Shown: piece by piece, positions 58,501 to 64,000 of the stretch | Numbering within the stretch: position 1 is the stretch's first letter | Layout of the letters: each line of letters begins with the position of its first letter | The notes under the pieces: model-generated | Database searches by the model: none | The model's input: only the letters and a program-made list of their open reading frames with translations | Told to the model about the DNA's origin: nothing | Translations under genes and position numbers: made by a program | Assembly (NCBI RefSeq): GCF_024298965.1 | Contig: NZ_CP085193.1 | Span: 10,974,001-11,038,000 of the forward strand | Length of the DNA: 64,000 bases | Reading direction: 5' to 3' | Origin: Streptomyces rapamycinicus NRRL 5491 | GTDB taxonomy: Bacteria > Actinomycetota > Actinomycetes > Streptomycetales > Streptomycetaceae

Positions 58501-61500
58501 GGTCGCCGAGCTGGAGGCCGCCGGGGCACGAGTGCGGGTGGTCACATGCGATGTGTCGGACCGGGACGCCACCGCCGCACTCCTCGCCTCGCTGCCGGAC
58601 CTGCGGAGCGTGGTGCACACGGCCGGTGTCCTCGACGACGCCGTGATCGGGTCGCTCACCGCGGAGCGGCTGCGGACGGTACTGCGCCCCAAGGCGGACG
58701 CCGCATGGCATCTGCATGAACTGACCCGGGACCGCGACCTGGCCGAGTTCGTGTTGTTCTCCTCGGCGGCCGGTGTGCTCGGCGGCCCGGGGCAGGGCAA
58801 TTACGCGGCGGCCAACGCCTTCCTGGACGCGCTGGCCGCGCGCCGCCGGGCACAGGGACTCCCCGCGACCTCTCTGGCCTGGGGCTTCTGGGAGCAGCGC
58901 AGTGGACTGACCGAACACCTGACCACCGACCGGCTCGCCCGGTCCGGTGTGCTGCCGCTGTCCACCGACGAGGGGCTGGCCCTCTTCGACGCCGCCCGCG
59001 CGACCGGCGACACCCTGCTGGTGCCGATGCGTTATGAACCGTCGTCGCCGGGCCCCGAGCCGGTACCCGCCCTGCTGCGTGGCCTCGTACGTGCTCCGCT
59101 CGCCCGCGCCCTTCCGGGCCCGGCCGATGGTGCGGGCAACGGTGTGGCTGAGGGCCTCACCGGGCTGTCGGTGGACGAACGCCTCGGCGCCCTGCTCGAC
59201 CTGGTCCGCCGGGAGGCGGCGGCCGTGCTCGGCCACGGCGGTCCGGAATCGGTGACACCCCAGCGTCCGTTCAAGGAACTCGGCTTCGACTCGCTCTCCG
59301 CCGTGGAGCTGCGCAACCGGCTGCGCACGGCGACCGGCCGACGCCTGCAGGCCACCCTGATCTTCGACCACCCCACTCCGGCCGCGCTCGCACGCCACCT
59401 CGACACCGAGCTGTTCGGCTCCACGGATGTGGCGGCGCCCGTACCGGCACCGGCGGCCGCGCACCCGGCCGACGAACCGATCGCCATCGTCGGCATGAGC
59501 TGTCGGCTCCCCTCCGGGGTGGACTCCCCGGAGGCGCTGTGGAAGCTGCTGATGAGCGGCACGGACGCGATTTCGGAGCTGCCCGCCGACCGAGGCTGGG
59601 ACCTCGACACGCTCTACGACCAGGACCCGGGCCGGTCCGGTACGACATACGCCAGGACCGGTGGCTTCCTGAAGAACGCGGCGGACTTCGACGCGGGATT
59701 CTTCGCCATCTCCCCGCGAGAGGCGCTGGCCGCGGATCCCCAGCAACGGCTGTGGCTCGAGGCGTGCTGGGAAGCCTTCGAACGCGCCGGTATCGATCCC
59801 CTCGCCCTGAAGGGCACCCGAACCGGGGTGTTCGCGGGTGCCGCTTCGACGACGTACGGCGCGGGCCAGGCCGCCACTCCGGACGGCTCCGAGGGGTACC
59901 TGCTCACCGGGAACTCCACCTCCGTGATCTCCGGCCGCGTGGCCTACACCCTCGGCCTCGAAGGCCCCGCCGTCACCGTGGACACCGCGTGCTCGTCCTC
60001 GCTGGTCAGCGTGCACTGGGCGTGTGAGTCCCTGCGCCGGGGCGAAAGCACACTGGCGCTGGCGGGCGGCGTGGCGGTGATGACGACACCGGACCTGCTG
60101 GTCGAATTCTCCCGCCAGCGCGGACTCGCACCGGACGGGCGGTGCAAGTCGTTCGCCGCCGCCGCTGATGGCACCGGGTTCGCCGAAGGCGCCGGGGTGC
60201 TCGTCCTGGAACGGCTCTCCGACGCCACGCGGAACGGCCACCAGGTGCTGGCGGTGATCCGTGGCTCCGCCGTCAACCAGGACGGCGCGTCCAACGGCCT
60301 GACCGCGCCGAACGGCCCCTCGCAGCAGCGGGTGATCCGGCAGGCGCTGGCGAACGCCGGACTCGCCTCCCAGGATGTGGACGCGGTGGAGGCGCACGGC
60401 ACGGGTACGACGCTGGGTGATCCGATCGAGGCGCAGGCGTTGCTGGCCACGTATGGCCAGGACCGGGATCCGGATCGGCCGCTGCTGCTGGGCTCGGTAA
60501 AGTCCAACATCGGGCACACCCAGGCGGCCGCGGGTGCCGCCGGACTCATCAAGATGGTTCTGGCGCTGCGCAACGGCGTACTGCCGCGCACCCTGCACAT
60601 CGACGAGCCCTCCCCGCACGTCGACTGGTCCGCCGGGGCCATGGAGCTGCTGACCGAGCAGACCGCGTGGCCCGACCGGGACCACCTGCGCCGGGCCGGG
60701 GTGTCCGCGTTCGGGGTGAGCGGCACCAACGCCCATGTGATCCTCGAACAGGCCCCGGAGCCGGATGAGAACGGCGGACCGGACACCGGCCGGTCGGGGT
60801 TGCCCACGGTGCCCTGGGTGCTGTCGGGCGCGGGAGCGGCCGGGCTGCGGGCCCAGGCCCAGCGGCTGGCGTCCTTCGTACGGGAGAACCCCGAGCTCGA
60901 CCCCGTGGACGTGGGCTGGTCCCTGGTCGCGACCCGCGCTGCCCTGTCGCACCGAGCCGTCGTCGTGGGCGCGGACCGCACGGAACTGCTGTGCGAGCTG
61001 GACGCGGTGGAATCCGTGGGCGCCGCCGAGGCGGGGCGCGAAGTGGTGTTTGTCTTTCCGGGGCAGGGGTCGCAGTGGGTGGGGATGGCGTTGGAGTTGG
61101 TGGAGTCGTCGGCGGTGTTTGCGGGGCGGTTGGGTGAGTGTGCGGTTGCGTTGGCGCCGTTTGTGGAGTGGTCGTTGTGGGATGTGTTGGGTGATGAGGT
61201 GGCGTTGGGGCGTGTTGATGTGGTGCAGCCGGTGTTGTGGGCGGTGATGGTGTCGTTGGCGGAGTTGTGGCGTTCGTTTGGTGTGGTGCCGTCGGTGGTG
61301 GTGGGTCATTCGCAGGGTGAGATTGCGGCGGCGTGTGTGGCGGGGGGTCTGTCGTTGGAGGATGGTGCGCGGGTGGTGGCGTTGCGGAGCAAGGCGTTGC
61401 TGGCTTTGGCGGGTCGGGGTGGGATGGTGTCGGTTCCGGTGGCTGCTGATCGGCTGCGGGATCGTGTGGGGTTGTCGGTGGCGGCGGTGAATGGTCCGGT

Positions 61501-64000
61501 GTCGACGGTGGTGTCGGGGTCTGTTGGGGTGCTGGATGGGGTGTTGGCGGAGTTCCCGGAGGCCAAGTGGGTTCCGGTGGATTATGCGTCGCATTCGGTG
61601 CAGGTGGAGGAGGTTCGGGAGGGGCTGGCGGAGGCGTTGGCGCCGGTGCGGCCGCGTGTGGGTGAGGTGCCGTTCTTTTCGACGGTGACGGGGCGGTTGA
61701 TGGACACCGTCGAGTTGGATGCGGAGTACTGGTACCGGAATCTGCGGGAGACGGTGGAGTTCCAGAGCAGCGTTGAGGCTCTGATCGGCCAGGGCCATAC
61801 GGTGTTCGTCGAGGCCAGTCCGCATCCGGTGCTGACCGTCGGCATCCAGGACACCGCCCACGTGATGGACACCCCAATCGTGGCCAGCGGTTCGCTCCGC
61901 CGGGACGAGGGAGGCGTACGACGGTTCCTGACGTCACTGACCGAGGTGTCCGTCCGCGGTGTCGAGGTCAACTGGCAGACGGCCTTCGACGGCACCGGCG
62001 CTCGACGAGTCGACTTGCCCACCTATGCGTTCCAGCGTGAGCGGTTCTGGCTGGCGCCGTCGACGGGCACGGGCGACGCGTCCGGGCTGGGCCTGGGCAC
62101 CGTCGACCATCCGCTGCTGGGCGCGGCGGTGCCGCTTCCGGACGCGGACGGCTGTGTGCTGACGGGTGTGCTGTCGCTGGCCGGGCAGCCATGGCTGGCC
62201 GACCACTCCGTCCTCGGCATGGTCCTGCTGCCGGGCACCGCGTTCGTGGAGCTCGCGTTGCAGGCGGGGGCACGGTTCGGCTGCGACACACTGGAAGAGC
62301 TGACGTTGCACGAGCCGCTCGTCCTGCCCGAGCAGGAGACCGTGCAGCTCCAGGTGTCGGTCGGCGGCCCGGACGACCTCGGAGGTCGTCCCTTCACGGT
62401 GTTCTCCCGCTGTGAGGGTGACTGGACACGCCACGCCGGAGGCACCCTGCGGGCGGGCGAGCGTGGCGATCCGCCCGCGAACCCGTCGGTCTGGCCACCG
62501 GCCGATGCCCGGCCGGTCGATGTCGCCGAGTTGCATACGACGATGGCCGAGCGGGGCTATCAGTACGGCCCCGCCTTCCAGGGCCTGCGGAAGGCATGGG
62601 TCCGGGACAGCGAAGTGTTCCTCGACGTCGCGTTGCCCGAACAGATGAGGGGCGACGCCGCCCGCTGCGGAGTGCATCCCGCGTTGCTGGACGCGGCCCT
62701 GCAAGGCATCGGCCTTGGCGCCTTCGTCAGCGAACCGGGCCAGGCCCATCTCCCCTTCTCCTGGAGCGGGGTGACCCTGCACGCGGTGGGCGCCACCACC
62801 GTGCGGGTGACGCTCAGCCCGGCCGGACCGGACACGGTGGCCATCCGGATGGCGGACACCATCGGGACGCCCGTGCTGTCCATCGACGCGCTGGCGATGC
62901 GTCCGCTCGCGGAGCAGCGACTGCTCGAGGCGGGCGGCAGCCGCGGCGATGCGCTGTTCCGGCTGGAGTGGAAGGAGCTTCCCGTCCCCACGGCGGCCAC
63001 CGGCCCGCAGGCCCTGTCCTGGGGCCTGCTGGGCGGCCACGACGAGCCTCGACTGACCGCGGCGCTGACCGCGGACGGTGTGTCGCCACAACACCATCGG
63101 GACCTCGCCTCCATCGACCAGGTGCCGGATGTGCTGGTCCTGTCGTGCCCGCCCGGGGCGGATGGCGGCCCGGCCCCGGAAGCGACCTCGTCCGCCCTCC
63201 GCCGAGTGCTGGGCGTGGTGCGGGAGTGGCTCGGGGACGCGCGGTACACCGACACCCGCCTGATGGTGCTCACCCGCCGCGCGGTGGCCACAACCACCGG
63301 TGACGACGTGGAGGATCTGGCGGCGGCCGCCGTACGGGGACTCCTGCGCACCGCACAACAGGAGAACCCCGACCGGCTCGTCGTGATCGACCATGACGAC
63401 TCGGACCTTGGGGTACTGCCCGCGATGCTCGCGACAGGGGAACCCGAAGCGGCCGTCCGGGCCGGTACGGTGCTGGTGCCGAGGCTGGTCAAGGCGGCCG
63501 TACCGGATGGGAAGACTTCCGCCTGGGACACGGGCACCGTACTGATCACGGGCGGGACGGGGACACTCGGCGGCCTGGTCGCCCGCCATCTGGTGACCAC
63601 CCATGGCGCACGTGACCTGGTGCTGGCCAGTCGCGGAGGTGACACCGCGCGCGGCGCCGTGGAACTGGCCACCGAACTGGAGGCGCTCGGCGCCCGAATC
63701 CGCGTCGCCGCCTGCGATGTGGCCGATCGTGCCCAGCTGACCGCGCTGCTCGACACCATTCCGGCGCTGCGCTCCGTCGTCCACACCGCCGGTGTGGTGG
63801 ACGACGGTGTCATCGGCTCGATGACCGCAGATCGAGTGGAGACCGTCCTACGGCCGAAGGCGAACGCGGCGTGGCACCTGCACGAGCTGACCCGCCGACT
63901 GGACCTGGACGCGTTCGTACTGTTCTCCTCCGCCACCGGAGTGCTGGGCAGCGCCGGGCAGGGCAACTACGCCGCGGCCAACGCCTTCCTCGACGCGCTG
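43526..64000 (+). CDS. type I modular PKS: extension modules 4-7 (partial, runs off the right edge)
   Basis: The frame opens at GTG 43526, with GAGAGGG 7 bases upstream, and stays open for all 6825 codons to the edge. The N-terminus ([20 protein letters not shown]) is a coiled-coil docking domain that should receive the chain from the previous PKS, 57 bases upstream. Modules: KS-AT-DH-KR-ACP (4), KS-AT-KR-ACP (5), KS-AT-DH-ER-KR-ACP (6), KS-AT-DH-KR (7, cut inside KR). All four KS domains keep Cys in DTACSSS. It is at least the second protein of the line, and its true length is not visible. Oddities: AT4 has VASH, KR5 has YAPGH in place of YAAAN, and AT6 and AT7 are near copies of AT1 and AT2. 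Confidence 0.95.
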   Translation, partial: MENEEKLRHYLKEVTKDLRQTRQRLQDVEAKSREPIAIVGMSCRFPGGIATPEALWDLVREGGDAVSEFPADRGWDTDGLYDPAGGSGKSVTRYGGFLRGVADFDAALFGISPREAIAMDPQQRLMLETSWEAFERAGVSRDAVRGSRTGVFIGTNGQDYATLLSAARDDVQGHLGTGSAASVLSGRVAYTFGLEGPTVTVDTACSSSLIALHLAVQALRNGECELALAGGVTVMTTTNTFVELSKQGGLAPDGRSKAFAAAADGTGWGEGAGMLLVERLSDAERHGHPVLAVVRGTAANQDGASNGLTAPNGPSQRRVIRAALSNAQLSTGDVDVVEAHGTGTRLGDPIEAQALLDTYGQNRDRPLWLGSVKSNLGHTQAAAGVAGVIKMVLAMRHGVLPRTLHVDEPTPHVDWSAGAVRLLTERTPWPDTDRPHRAGVSAFGVSGTNAHVIVEQASGAEPVEPPRTEPVAVPWVLSGQGDAGLRAFAARLADVAAEAHPGDLGWTLATTRSALSHRAVVIGSTPEELRSGLAAVAAGEPAPNAVEGVAGSDTGVVFVFPGQGSQWAGMAVELLDSSPAFARRFAECARALETHLDWSIEDVVRSAPGAPSLDLIEVVQPVLFTMMVSLAELWASYGITPSAVVGHSQGEIAAACVAGALSLEDAAKVVVLRSRLFAETLVGNGAIASVALPAEQLATRIEPWGERLVVAGVNGPAAATVSGDPRSLEEFVAACAADGVRARVVPATVASHGPQVEPLRERLLALLAGVAPRRSTVPFYSTVTGGLLDTTELDADYWFWNARKPIDFLGALRALFADGHRVFVESSTHPALTMGIQDTADASGESVEVTGSLRRGEGGLAQFHSAVARLHVHGVRVDWSAAFGAARRVELPTYPFQRERYWLTPRPGQGDASALGLGALDHPLLGATVVLPESGGCLLTGRLSLAGHPWLADHALSGVVLLPGTGFVELVLQAGLWLGCGVVEELTLEGPLVFPERGEVEVQVSVGGVDEVGCRSVSVFSCCGGEWVRHAVGVLGVGGGVVPGVEVWPPVGAERVGVEGVYEVLAERGYVYGPVFQGLRDAWRRGEEIFVEVAVAQEARADAARCAIHPALLDAALHGVRFGDFVSDDDQAYVPFSWTGVTLHAVGATVLRVTLSPAGRDAIALRATDTTGAPVLSARSLALRPVSAQRLNDTRGNRADALHRVEWVDASGTVAAGGEVAPRTEVVRVVSDGPDVVGETYGHVLEVLERVRAWVADEDPADERLVVVTRGAVDAGDGVEDVAGAAVWGLVRSAQSENPGRLVLVDTDDLDGVDSLLSGVPALGEEQLLVRSGAVRVPRLGRVPVPGEMSDGFGSGAVLVTGGTGVLGGLVSRHLVARHGVSRLVLLSRRGADADGAAELRAELEAAGAEVVIAACDAANREALAGVLSGLSADFALSGVVHAAGVLDDGLLTSLTRERVELVLRAKVDAAWNLHELTSGMDLSAFVLFSSAAGVLGNAGQGSYAAANGFLDALAAQRRARGLPAVSIAWGLWEERSELTQHLSPDDLARAHAVPMPTSQALDLFDAALAADEPMVLAAPLNPRAWSDAGHLPPVLRDLVRPRIRRATEATDAPESASALGHRLATVDRSEWDQVVRELVRNHIAAVLRHASAQSVDTSRTFQEIGFDSLTAVELRNRISAATGVRMPATAVFDYPTPQALAEYLLAEVLGKDSGAAATSAGTALVADDPIVIVGMSCRYPGGVTSPEALWDLVRSDGDAISVLPADRGWDLDGLYDPDPDRAGTSYARSGGFVYDAAEFDAAFFGISPREATAMDPQQRLLLETSWEAFERAGIPATSVKGERIGVFTGVMHHDYLTRLPTTPDGVEGYLGTGAAAGVASGRVAYTFGLEGPAVTVDTACSSSLVALHLAVQALRLGECSLALAGGVTVMSTPTVFVEFSRQRGLAPDGRCKAFAGAADGTGFAEGIGMLLVERLSDARRNGHPVLAVVRGSAVNQDGASNGLTAPNGPSQQRVIRQALASAGLSAADVDAVEAHGTGTTLGDPIEAQALLATYGQGRDADRPLLLGSIKSNIGHTQAAAGVAGVIKMVMAMRHGVLPQSLHIDEPTPHVDWSTGAVELLSERTAWPETARPRRAGVSSFGISGTNAHLILEQAPLPTAVERPGDAEPGAAGPGAVVPWIVSGRDRHALRAQAERLRAYVVSHPDRSVADVGFSLLTSRAVLAHRAVVLGGDHAELLAGLTALARDEPAPGVVEALDVAEPGRKVVFVFPGQGSQWAGMALELLASSPVFARRMGECSDALASLVEWSLLDVLADERALDRVDVVQPVLWAVMVSLAELWRSYGVVPSAVVGHSQGEIAAACVAGGLSLADGARVVVLRGKALLALSGRGGMVSVPVPADRLRDRPGVSIAAVNGPSSTVVSGGDEVLDAVLAEFPAAKRIPVDYASHSPQIDDIRDELLMALAPIEPRTAAIPFHSTVTGRPIDTAGLDADYWYRNLRETVELERVTRAAVEDGHHTFIEISPHPVLTTGLRETLDDADAHGGLVLGSLRRDDGGPTRFRTALAEAYAHGVEVDWLPLFQGARRVDLPTYAFQRERYWLDATSAEAPTSAIDAEFWAAVEREDLESLAATLRVDGQPLREVLPALSQWRRERRDGSTIDSWRYTIRWKPLTPPATSATGTWMVVVSHAEAGHEWVAGVTDALTRHGAEPLVVVLGEPELDRATLAARLGAVLAGTPRISGVVSLTALDENPHPAYPSVPQGYAMTLLLSQALGDAGVEAPLWCLTQRGVSLVDAGASASASGSSDGDGTGKGDVAVSRKQALTWGLGKVIALEQPLRWGGLIDLPEDVAPQTQDYLAGVLSGTSDEDQVAIRPTGLFGRRLAHAPARERGGSWQPRGTVLVTGGTGALGGHVARWLAGQGAEHVVLTSRRGLAAPGAERLAGELEALGARVTVAACDVGDRDALAGLLAEVGPLTAVVHTAAVLDDGTLNSLTTDQLQRVLRVKTDGAVHLHELTRDMELSAFVLFSSLSGTLGAPGQGNYAPGHVFVDTLAEQRRAEGLVATSIAWGLWAGDGMGEGGVGEVARRHGVPEMAPEMAVAAMARAVEQDDTVVTVAEIDWDRHYVAFTATRPSPLLSDLPEVRTLVDAGVGQESAEPGHERSEFAERLAGMADADRNRALLDLVRRHVAAVLGHTGPDAIDPGRAFHEIGFDSVTAVELRNRLNRATGLRLPATMTFDQPTPLAMAQYLRGELLQDAQDRSAPALPVRAIGAVDDEPIAIVGMSCRFPGDVASPEDLWRLLADGSDAIGEFPENRGWDIAHLFHPDPDHRGTSATRAAAFVHGAGEFDAGFFAISPREAVAMDPQQRLLLEVSWEALERAGIDPTTLRGSETGVFTGTNGQDYASLLKADETGDFEGRVGTGNSASVMSGRISYVLGLEGPALTVDTACSSSLVALHLAVRALRSGECSMALAGGASVMTTAGIFVEFSRQRALAADGRCKAFAAAADGTGWGEGAGMLVVERLSDAERNGHRVLAVVRGSAVNQDGASNGLTAPNGPSQQRVIRQALASAGLSAADVDAVEAHGTGTTLGDPIEAQALLATYGQGRDADRPLLLGSIKSNIGHTQAAAGVAGVIKMVMAMRHGVLPQSLHIDEPTPHVDWSTGAVELLSERTAWPATARPRRAGVSAFGVSGTNAHVILEQAPEPTAQPELSPERDETRAVPWVVTGASETGVRAQAARLKAFVDDRPELRPVDIGRSLASTRSVLSHRAVVVGADRDELLRGLEAVAGGSAVVGEARMRSGVVFVFPGQGSQWVGMALELVGSSAVFAGRLGECAVALAPFVEWSLWDVLGDEVALGRVDVVQPVLWAVMVSLAELWRSFGVVPSVVVGHSQGEIAAACVAGGLSLEDGARVVALRSKALLALAGRGGMVSVPVAADRLRDRVGLSVAAVNGPVSTVVSGSVGVLDGVLAEFPEAKWVPVDYASHSVQVEEVREGLAEALAPVRPRVGEVPFFSTVTGRLMDTVELDAEYWYRNLRETVEFQSTVEALIGQGHTVFVEASPHPVLTVGVQDTADATATDIVVSGSLRRDDGGPARFLSTVGRLFTEGVPVEWQPLFAATGARQVDLPTYAFQHEWFWLDPVRGASDVGGAGLVGLAHPLASAVLPLPESDGCVLTGALSSATHPWLLDHAVLDKVLLPGTGFVELALQAGLHLGCRTLDELTLQAPLVLPAHGDVQLQVAVGGPDDSGRRPVTVYSRPGQDRTWTRHATGTLSPGGETATADRAVWPPADATPVDLTGVYAEMSTRGYAYGPVFQGLRAAWRRGDEVFAEVVLPETAESDAGRCGVHPALLDAALHGAGLGRFVTEPGRPHLPFAWTGVTLHAVGATTLRVVLSPAGPDAISLLAMDGTGAPVLTADSLVLRPVSEGGLGGAHDDSLFRVNWTELTLDTSDSSNTSNTSDEVAFPAVESAAQLTGLAAPQLVHGAVVFGLSTTETTGGTAEEGPEDVYAFTSHVLEVAQAWLADDRFGDARLVVMTRGAVATTPGEDPRSLAAAAVWGLIRTAQTENPGRFVLVDTVDEDPSALPAVLATDEPQVAIRAGRALVPRLVRAAPSALPVPAQTDTWRLRTGAQETLENLAIAPCAEASRPLAADEIRVAVHAAGVNFRDVLLALGMYPDKAGLLGSEAAGTVLEIGSGVAGVAPGDRVMGLFSGAFGPVAITDHRLVAPIPEGWSFPQAAATPIAFLTAMYALIDLAEVRSGESVLVHAAAGGVGMAAVQVARWLGAEVFATASPAKWAAVRACGVAPRRIASSRTTEFADRFRSDTPDGVDIVLNSLTGELLNASLGLLRPGGRLIELGRTDLRDADAVMARHGVSYRAFELLDAGPDRIGQLLTELLSLFRQGVFTPLPLRVQDVRQASDAFRHLSQARHIGKLALTIPRPVSGGTVLITGGTGTLGGLVARHLVREHGATELVLAGRRGDAAPGAAELVAELEAAGARVRVVTCDVSDRDATAALLASLPDLRSVVHTAGVLDDAVIGSLTAERLRTVLRPKADAAWHLHELTRDRDLAEFVLFSSAAGVLGGPGQGNYAAANAFLDALAARRRAQGLPATSLAWGFWEQRSGLTEHLTTDRLARSGVLPLSTDEGLALFDAARATGDTLLVPMRYEPSSPGPEPVPALLRGLVRAPLARALPGPADGAGNGVAEGLTGLSVDERLGALLDLVRREAAAVLGHGGPESVTPQRPFKELGFDSLSAVELRNRLRTATGRRLQATLIFDHPTPAALARHLDTELFGSTDVAAPVPAPAAAHPADEPIAIVGMSCRLPSGVDSPEALWKLLMSGTDAISELPADRGWDLDTLYDQDPGRSGTTYARTGGFLKNAADFDAGFFAISPREALAADPQQRLWLEACWEAFERAGIDPLALKGTRTGVFAGAASTTYGAGQAATPDGSEGYLLTGNSTSVISGRVAYTLGLEGPAVTVDTACSSSLVSVHWACESLRRGESTLALAGGVAVMTTPDLLVEFSRQRGLAPDGRCKSFAAAADGTGFAEGAGVLVLERLSDATRNGHQVLAVIRGSAVNQDGASNGLTAPNGPSQQRVIRQALANAGLASQDVDAVEAHGTGTTLGDPIEAQALLATYGQDRDPDRPLLLGSVKSNIGHTQAAAGAAGLIKMVLALRNGVLPRTLHIDEPSPHVDWSAGAMELLTEQTAWPDRDHLRRAGVSAFGVSGTNAHVILEQAPEPDENGGPDTGRSGLPTVPWVLSGAGAAGLRAQAQRLASFVRENPELDPVDVGWSLVATRAALSHRAVVVGADRTELLCELDAVESVGAAEAGREVVFVFPGQGSQWVGMALELVESSAVFAGRLGECAVALAPFVEWSLWDVLGDEVALGRVDVVQPVLWAVMVSLAELWRSFGVVPSVVVGHSQGEIAAACVAGGLSLEDGARVVALRSKALLALAGRGGMVSVPVAADRLRDRVGLSVAAVNGPVSTVVSGSVGVLDGVLAEFPEAKWVPVDYASHSVQVEEVREGLAEALAPVRPRVGEVPFFSTVTGRLMDTVELDAEYWYRNLRETVEFQSSVEALIGQGHTVFVEASPHPVLTVGIQDTAHVMDTPIVASGSLRRDEGGVRRFLTSLTEVSVRGVEVNWQTAFDGTGARRVDLPTYAFQRERFWLAPSTGTGDASGLGLGTVDHPLLGAAVPLPDADGCVLTGVLSLAGQPWLADHSVLGMVLLPGTAFVELALQAGARFGCDTLEELTLHEPLVLPEQETVQLQVSVGGPDDLGGRPFTVFSRCEGDWTRHAGGTLRAGERGDPPANPSVWPPADARPVDVAELHTTMAERGYQYGPAFQGLRKAWVRDSEVFLDVALPEQMRGDAARCGVHPALLDAALQGIGLGAFVSEPGQAHLPFSWSGVTLHAVGATTVRVTLSPAGPDTVAIRMADTIGTPVLSIDALAMRPLAEQRLLEAGGSRGDALFRLEWKELPVPTAATGPQALSWGLLGGHDEPRLTAALTADGVSPQHHRDLASIDQVPDVLVLSCPPGADGGPAPEATSSALRRVLGVVREWLGDARYTDTRLMVLTRRAVATTTGDDVEDLAAAAVRGLLRTAQQENPDRLVVIDHDDSDLGVLPAMLATGEPEAAVRAGTVLVPRLVKAAVPDGKTSAWDTGTVLITGGTGTLGGLVARHLVTTHGARDLVLASRGGDTARGAVELATELEALGARIRVAACDVADRAQLTALLDTIPALRSVVHTAGVVDDGVIGSMTADRVETVLRPKANAAWHLHELTRRLDLDAFVLFSSATGVLGSAGQGNYAAANAFLDAL
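43625..48650 (+). other. PKS module 4: KS-AT(unusual VASH)-DH-KR-ACP
   Basis: KS from 43625 with Cys codon 44138. AT about 45188-46080 with GHSQGE, but VASHG at 45770-45781 where methylmalonyl ATs have YASHS; the extender is uncertain (methylmalonyl or ethylmalonyl). DH about 46286-47090 with intact [10 protein letters not shown] (His codon 46385) and LLDAALH. KR about 47590-48120 with LDD, B-type, Tyr codon 48035. ACP Ser codon 48530. No ER. Product: alkene. Confidence 0.87.
46412..46802 (+). repeat. DH repeat copy 2 (module 4)
   Basis: Partner of 36629-37019, at a constant offset of 9783 bases. The DH sequence on both sides differs clearly between the modules, so only this block is shared. 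Confidence 0.93.
48710..53290 (+). other. PKS module 5: KS-AT(methylmalonyl)-KR-ACP, KR with altered active site
   Basis: KS from 48710 with Cys codon 49226. AT about 50318-51190 with YASH at 50861-50872. KR about 52225-52750 has the GGTGALG cofactor site, LDD (B-type) and catalytic Tyr (52652). The conserved Asn five positions on is His (codon 52664), giving YAPGH. ACP Ser codon 53165. Product: hydroxyl if the KR works, ketone if it does not. Confidence 0.87.
49505..49941 (+). repeat. KS repeat copy 1 (module 5)
   Basis: A 437-bp segment from the KS motif [17 protein letters not shown] to just before GTNAH. It matches 54152-54588 in module 6 with about three mismatches. Modules 1, 2 and 3 carry a more diverged version of the same stretch. 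Confidence 0.93.
54152..54588 (+). repeat. KS repeat copy 2 (module 6)
   Basis: Partner of 49505-49941, at a constant offset of 4647 bases, one module downstream. Confidence 0.93.
54941..55774 (+). repeat. AT repeat copy 3 (module 6)
   Basis: About 834 bp of near identity to copies 1, 2 and 4. It has AAGTGG (Trp) before the YASH block and GACACCGTCGAG later, both shared with copy 4. Confidence 0.95.
59474..64000 (+). other. PKS module 7: KS-AT(methylmalonyl)-DH-KR (partial)
   Basis: KS from 59474 with Cys codon 59990. AT about 61046-61880 with YASH at 61583-61594. DH about 62108-62920 with [10 protein letters not shown] and LLDAALQ. KR from about 63538 with VDD (B-type) and GNYAAAN just before the edge. 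No ER lies between DH and KR. The ACP is outside the window. Product: alpha-methyl alkene. Confidence 0.88.
61046..61858 (+). repeat. AT repeat copy 4 (module 7)
   Basis: About 813 bp of near identity. At its start it shares GTGGAGTCGTCG with copy 1, and in the middle it shares AAGTGG and GACACCGTCGAG with copy 3, so the four copies form a mosaic and not a simple tree. Confidence 0.95.

Larger units (their letters stand above)
53354..59420 (+). other. PKS module 6: KS-AT(methylmalonyl)-DH-ER-KR-ACP, fully reducing
   Basis: KS from 53354 with Cys codon 53873. AT about 54941-55800 with YASH at 55478-55489. DH about 56000-56800 ([17 protein letters not shown]). ER about 57430-58350, with the NADPH site [15 protein letters not shown] and Tyr (codon 57557) in ALGMYP, which in other PKSs goes with an S-methyl centre. 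KR about 58370-58900 with LDD, Tyr codon 58802. ACP Ser codon 59291. Product: saturated CH2-CH(CH3). It is the only ER in the window. Confidence 0.9.

Noticed and set aside
56891..61861. A 1656-codon open frame on the minus strand
   Set aside because: Antisense of modules 6 and 7. Much of it is repetitive His/Arg sequence made by reading the GTG/TTG-rich AT copies backwards.

Overview
This is high-GC actinobacterial DNA and almost certainly comes from a Streptomyces. Nearly all codons end in G or C, GTG and TTG starts are common, and there are secreted polysaccharidases and giant modular enzymes. The left 21 kb is ordinary metabolic and saprophytic content. The right 42 kb is the start of a type I PKS/NRPS assembly line that runs off the right edge.

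Left arm (1-12.6 kb): the end of a FAD-linked oxidase, an alpha/beta hydrolase, an MFS exporter, a TesB-like thioesterase divergent from a YceI protein, an HxlR regulator divergent from a quinone oxidoreductase, a NIPSNAP protein, a glucarate-type MFS permease divergent from a glucarate dehydratase, a secreted GH9 glucanase, and argG. Perfect or near-perfect palindromes sit in the divergent promoters (3439-3473, 4664-4678, 7534-7719), and an ARG-box-like palindrome precedes argG.

Alpha-glucan locus (12.7-21.0 kb, all minus strand): a LacI regulator, a sugar-binding lipoprotein, two permeases, a GH13 alpha-glucosidase and a secreted GH87-type alpha-glucanase. They form one uptake and degradation unit: the secreted enzyme cuts polymer, the ABC system imports oligosaccharides, and GH13 finishes them in the cytoplasm. 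The GH87 gene has a frameshift in its C-terminal discoidin domain.

Assembly line (21.2-64.0 kb, plus strand): a 1584-residue NRPS with the order C-A-PCP-C is translationally coupled to a 5694-residue PKS. That PKS has a KSQ loading module plus three extension modules. A second PKS, still open at the window edge after 6825 codons, carries modules 4-7. The C-A-PCP-C order is that of RapP/FkbP/MerP, the enzymes that add a cyclic imino acid to a finished polyketide and close the macrolactone. The adenylation pocket reads D-I-Q-F-S-A-H-V-V-K, close to the proline code. The cluster is therefore best read as an FKBP-ligand-type macrolide pathway, most like meridamycin in layout (inference). The predicted growing chain is acetyl starter; OH; alkene; OH; alkene (branch uncertain); OH or ketone; CH2; alkene.

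The most unusual sequence-level signal is mosaicism. Four AT domains are almost identical over more than 800 bp and are written in T/G-rich codons (TTG, GTG, GGT) unlike their surroundings. A 391-bp DH segment is shared by modules 2 and 4, and a 437-bp KS segment by modules 5 and 6. I found no tRNA, rRNA, CRISPR array, transposase or integrase. I see no system here that is clearly of an undescribed class.
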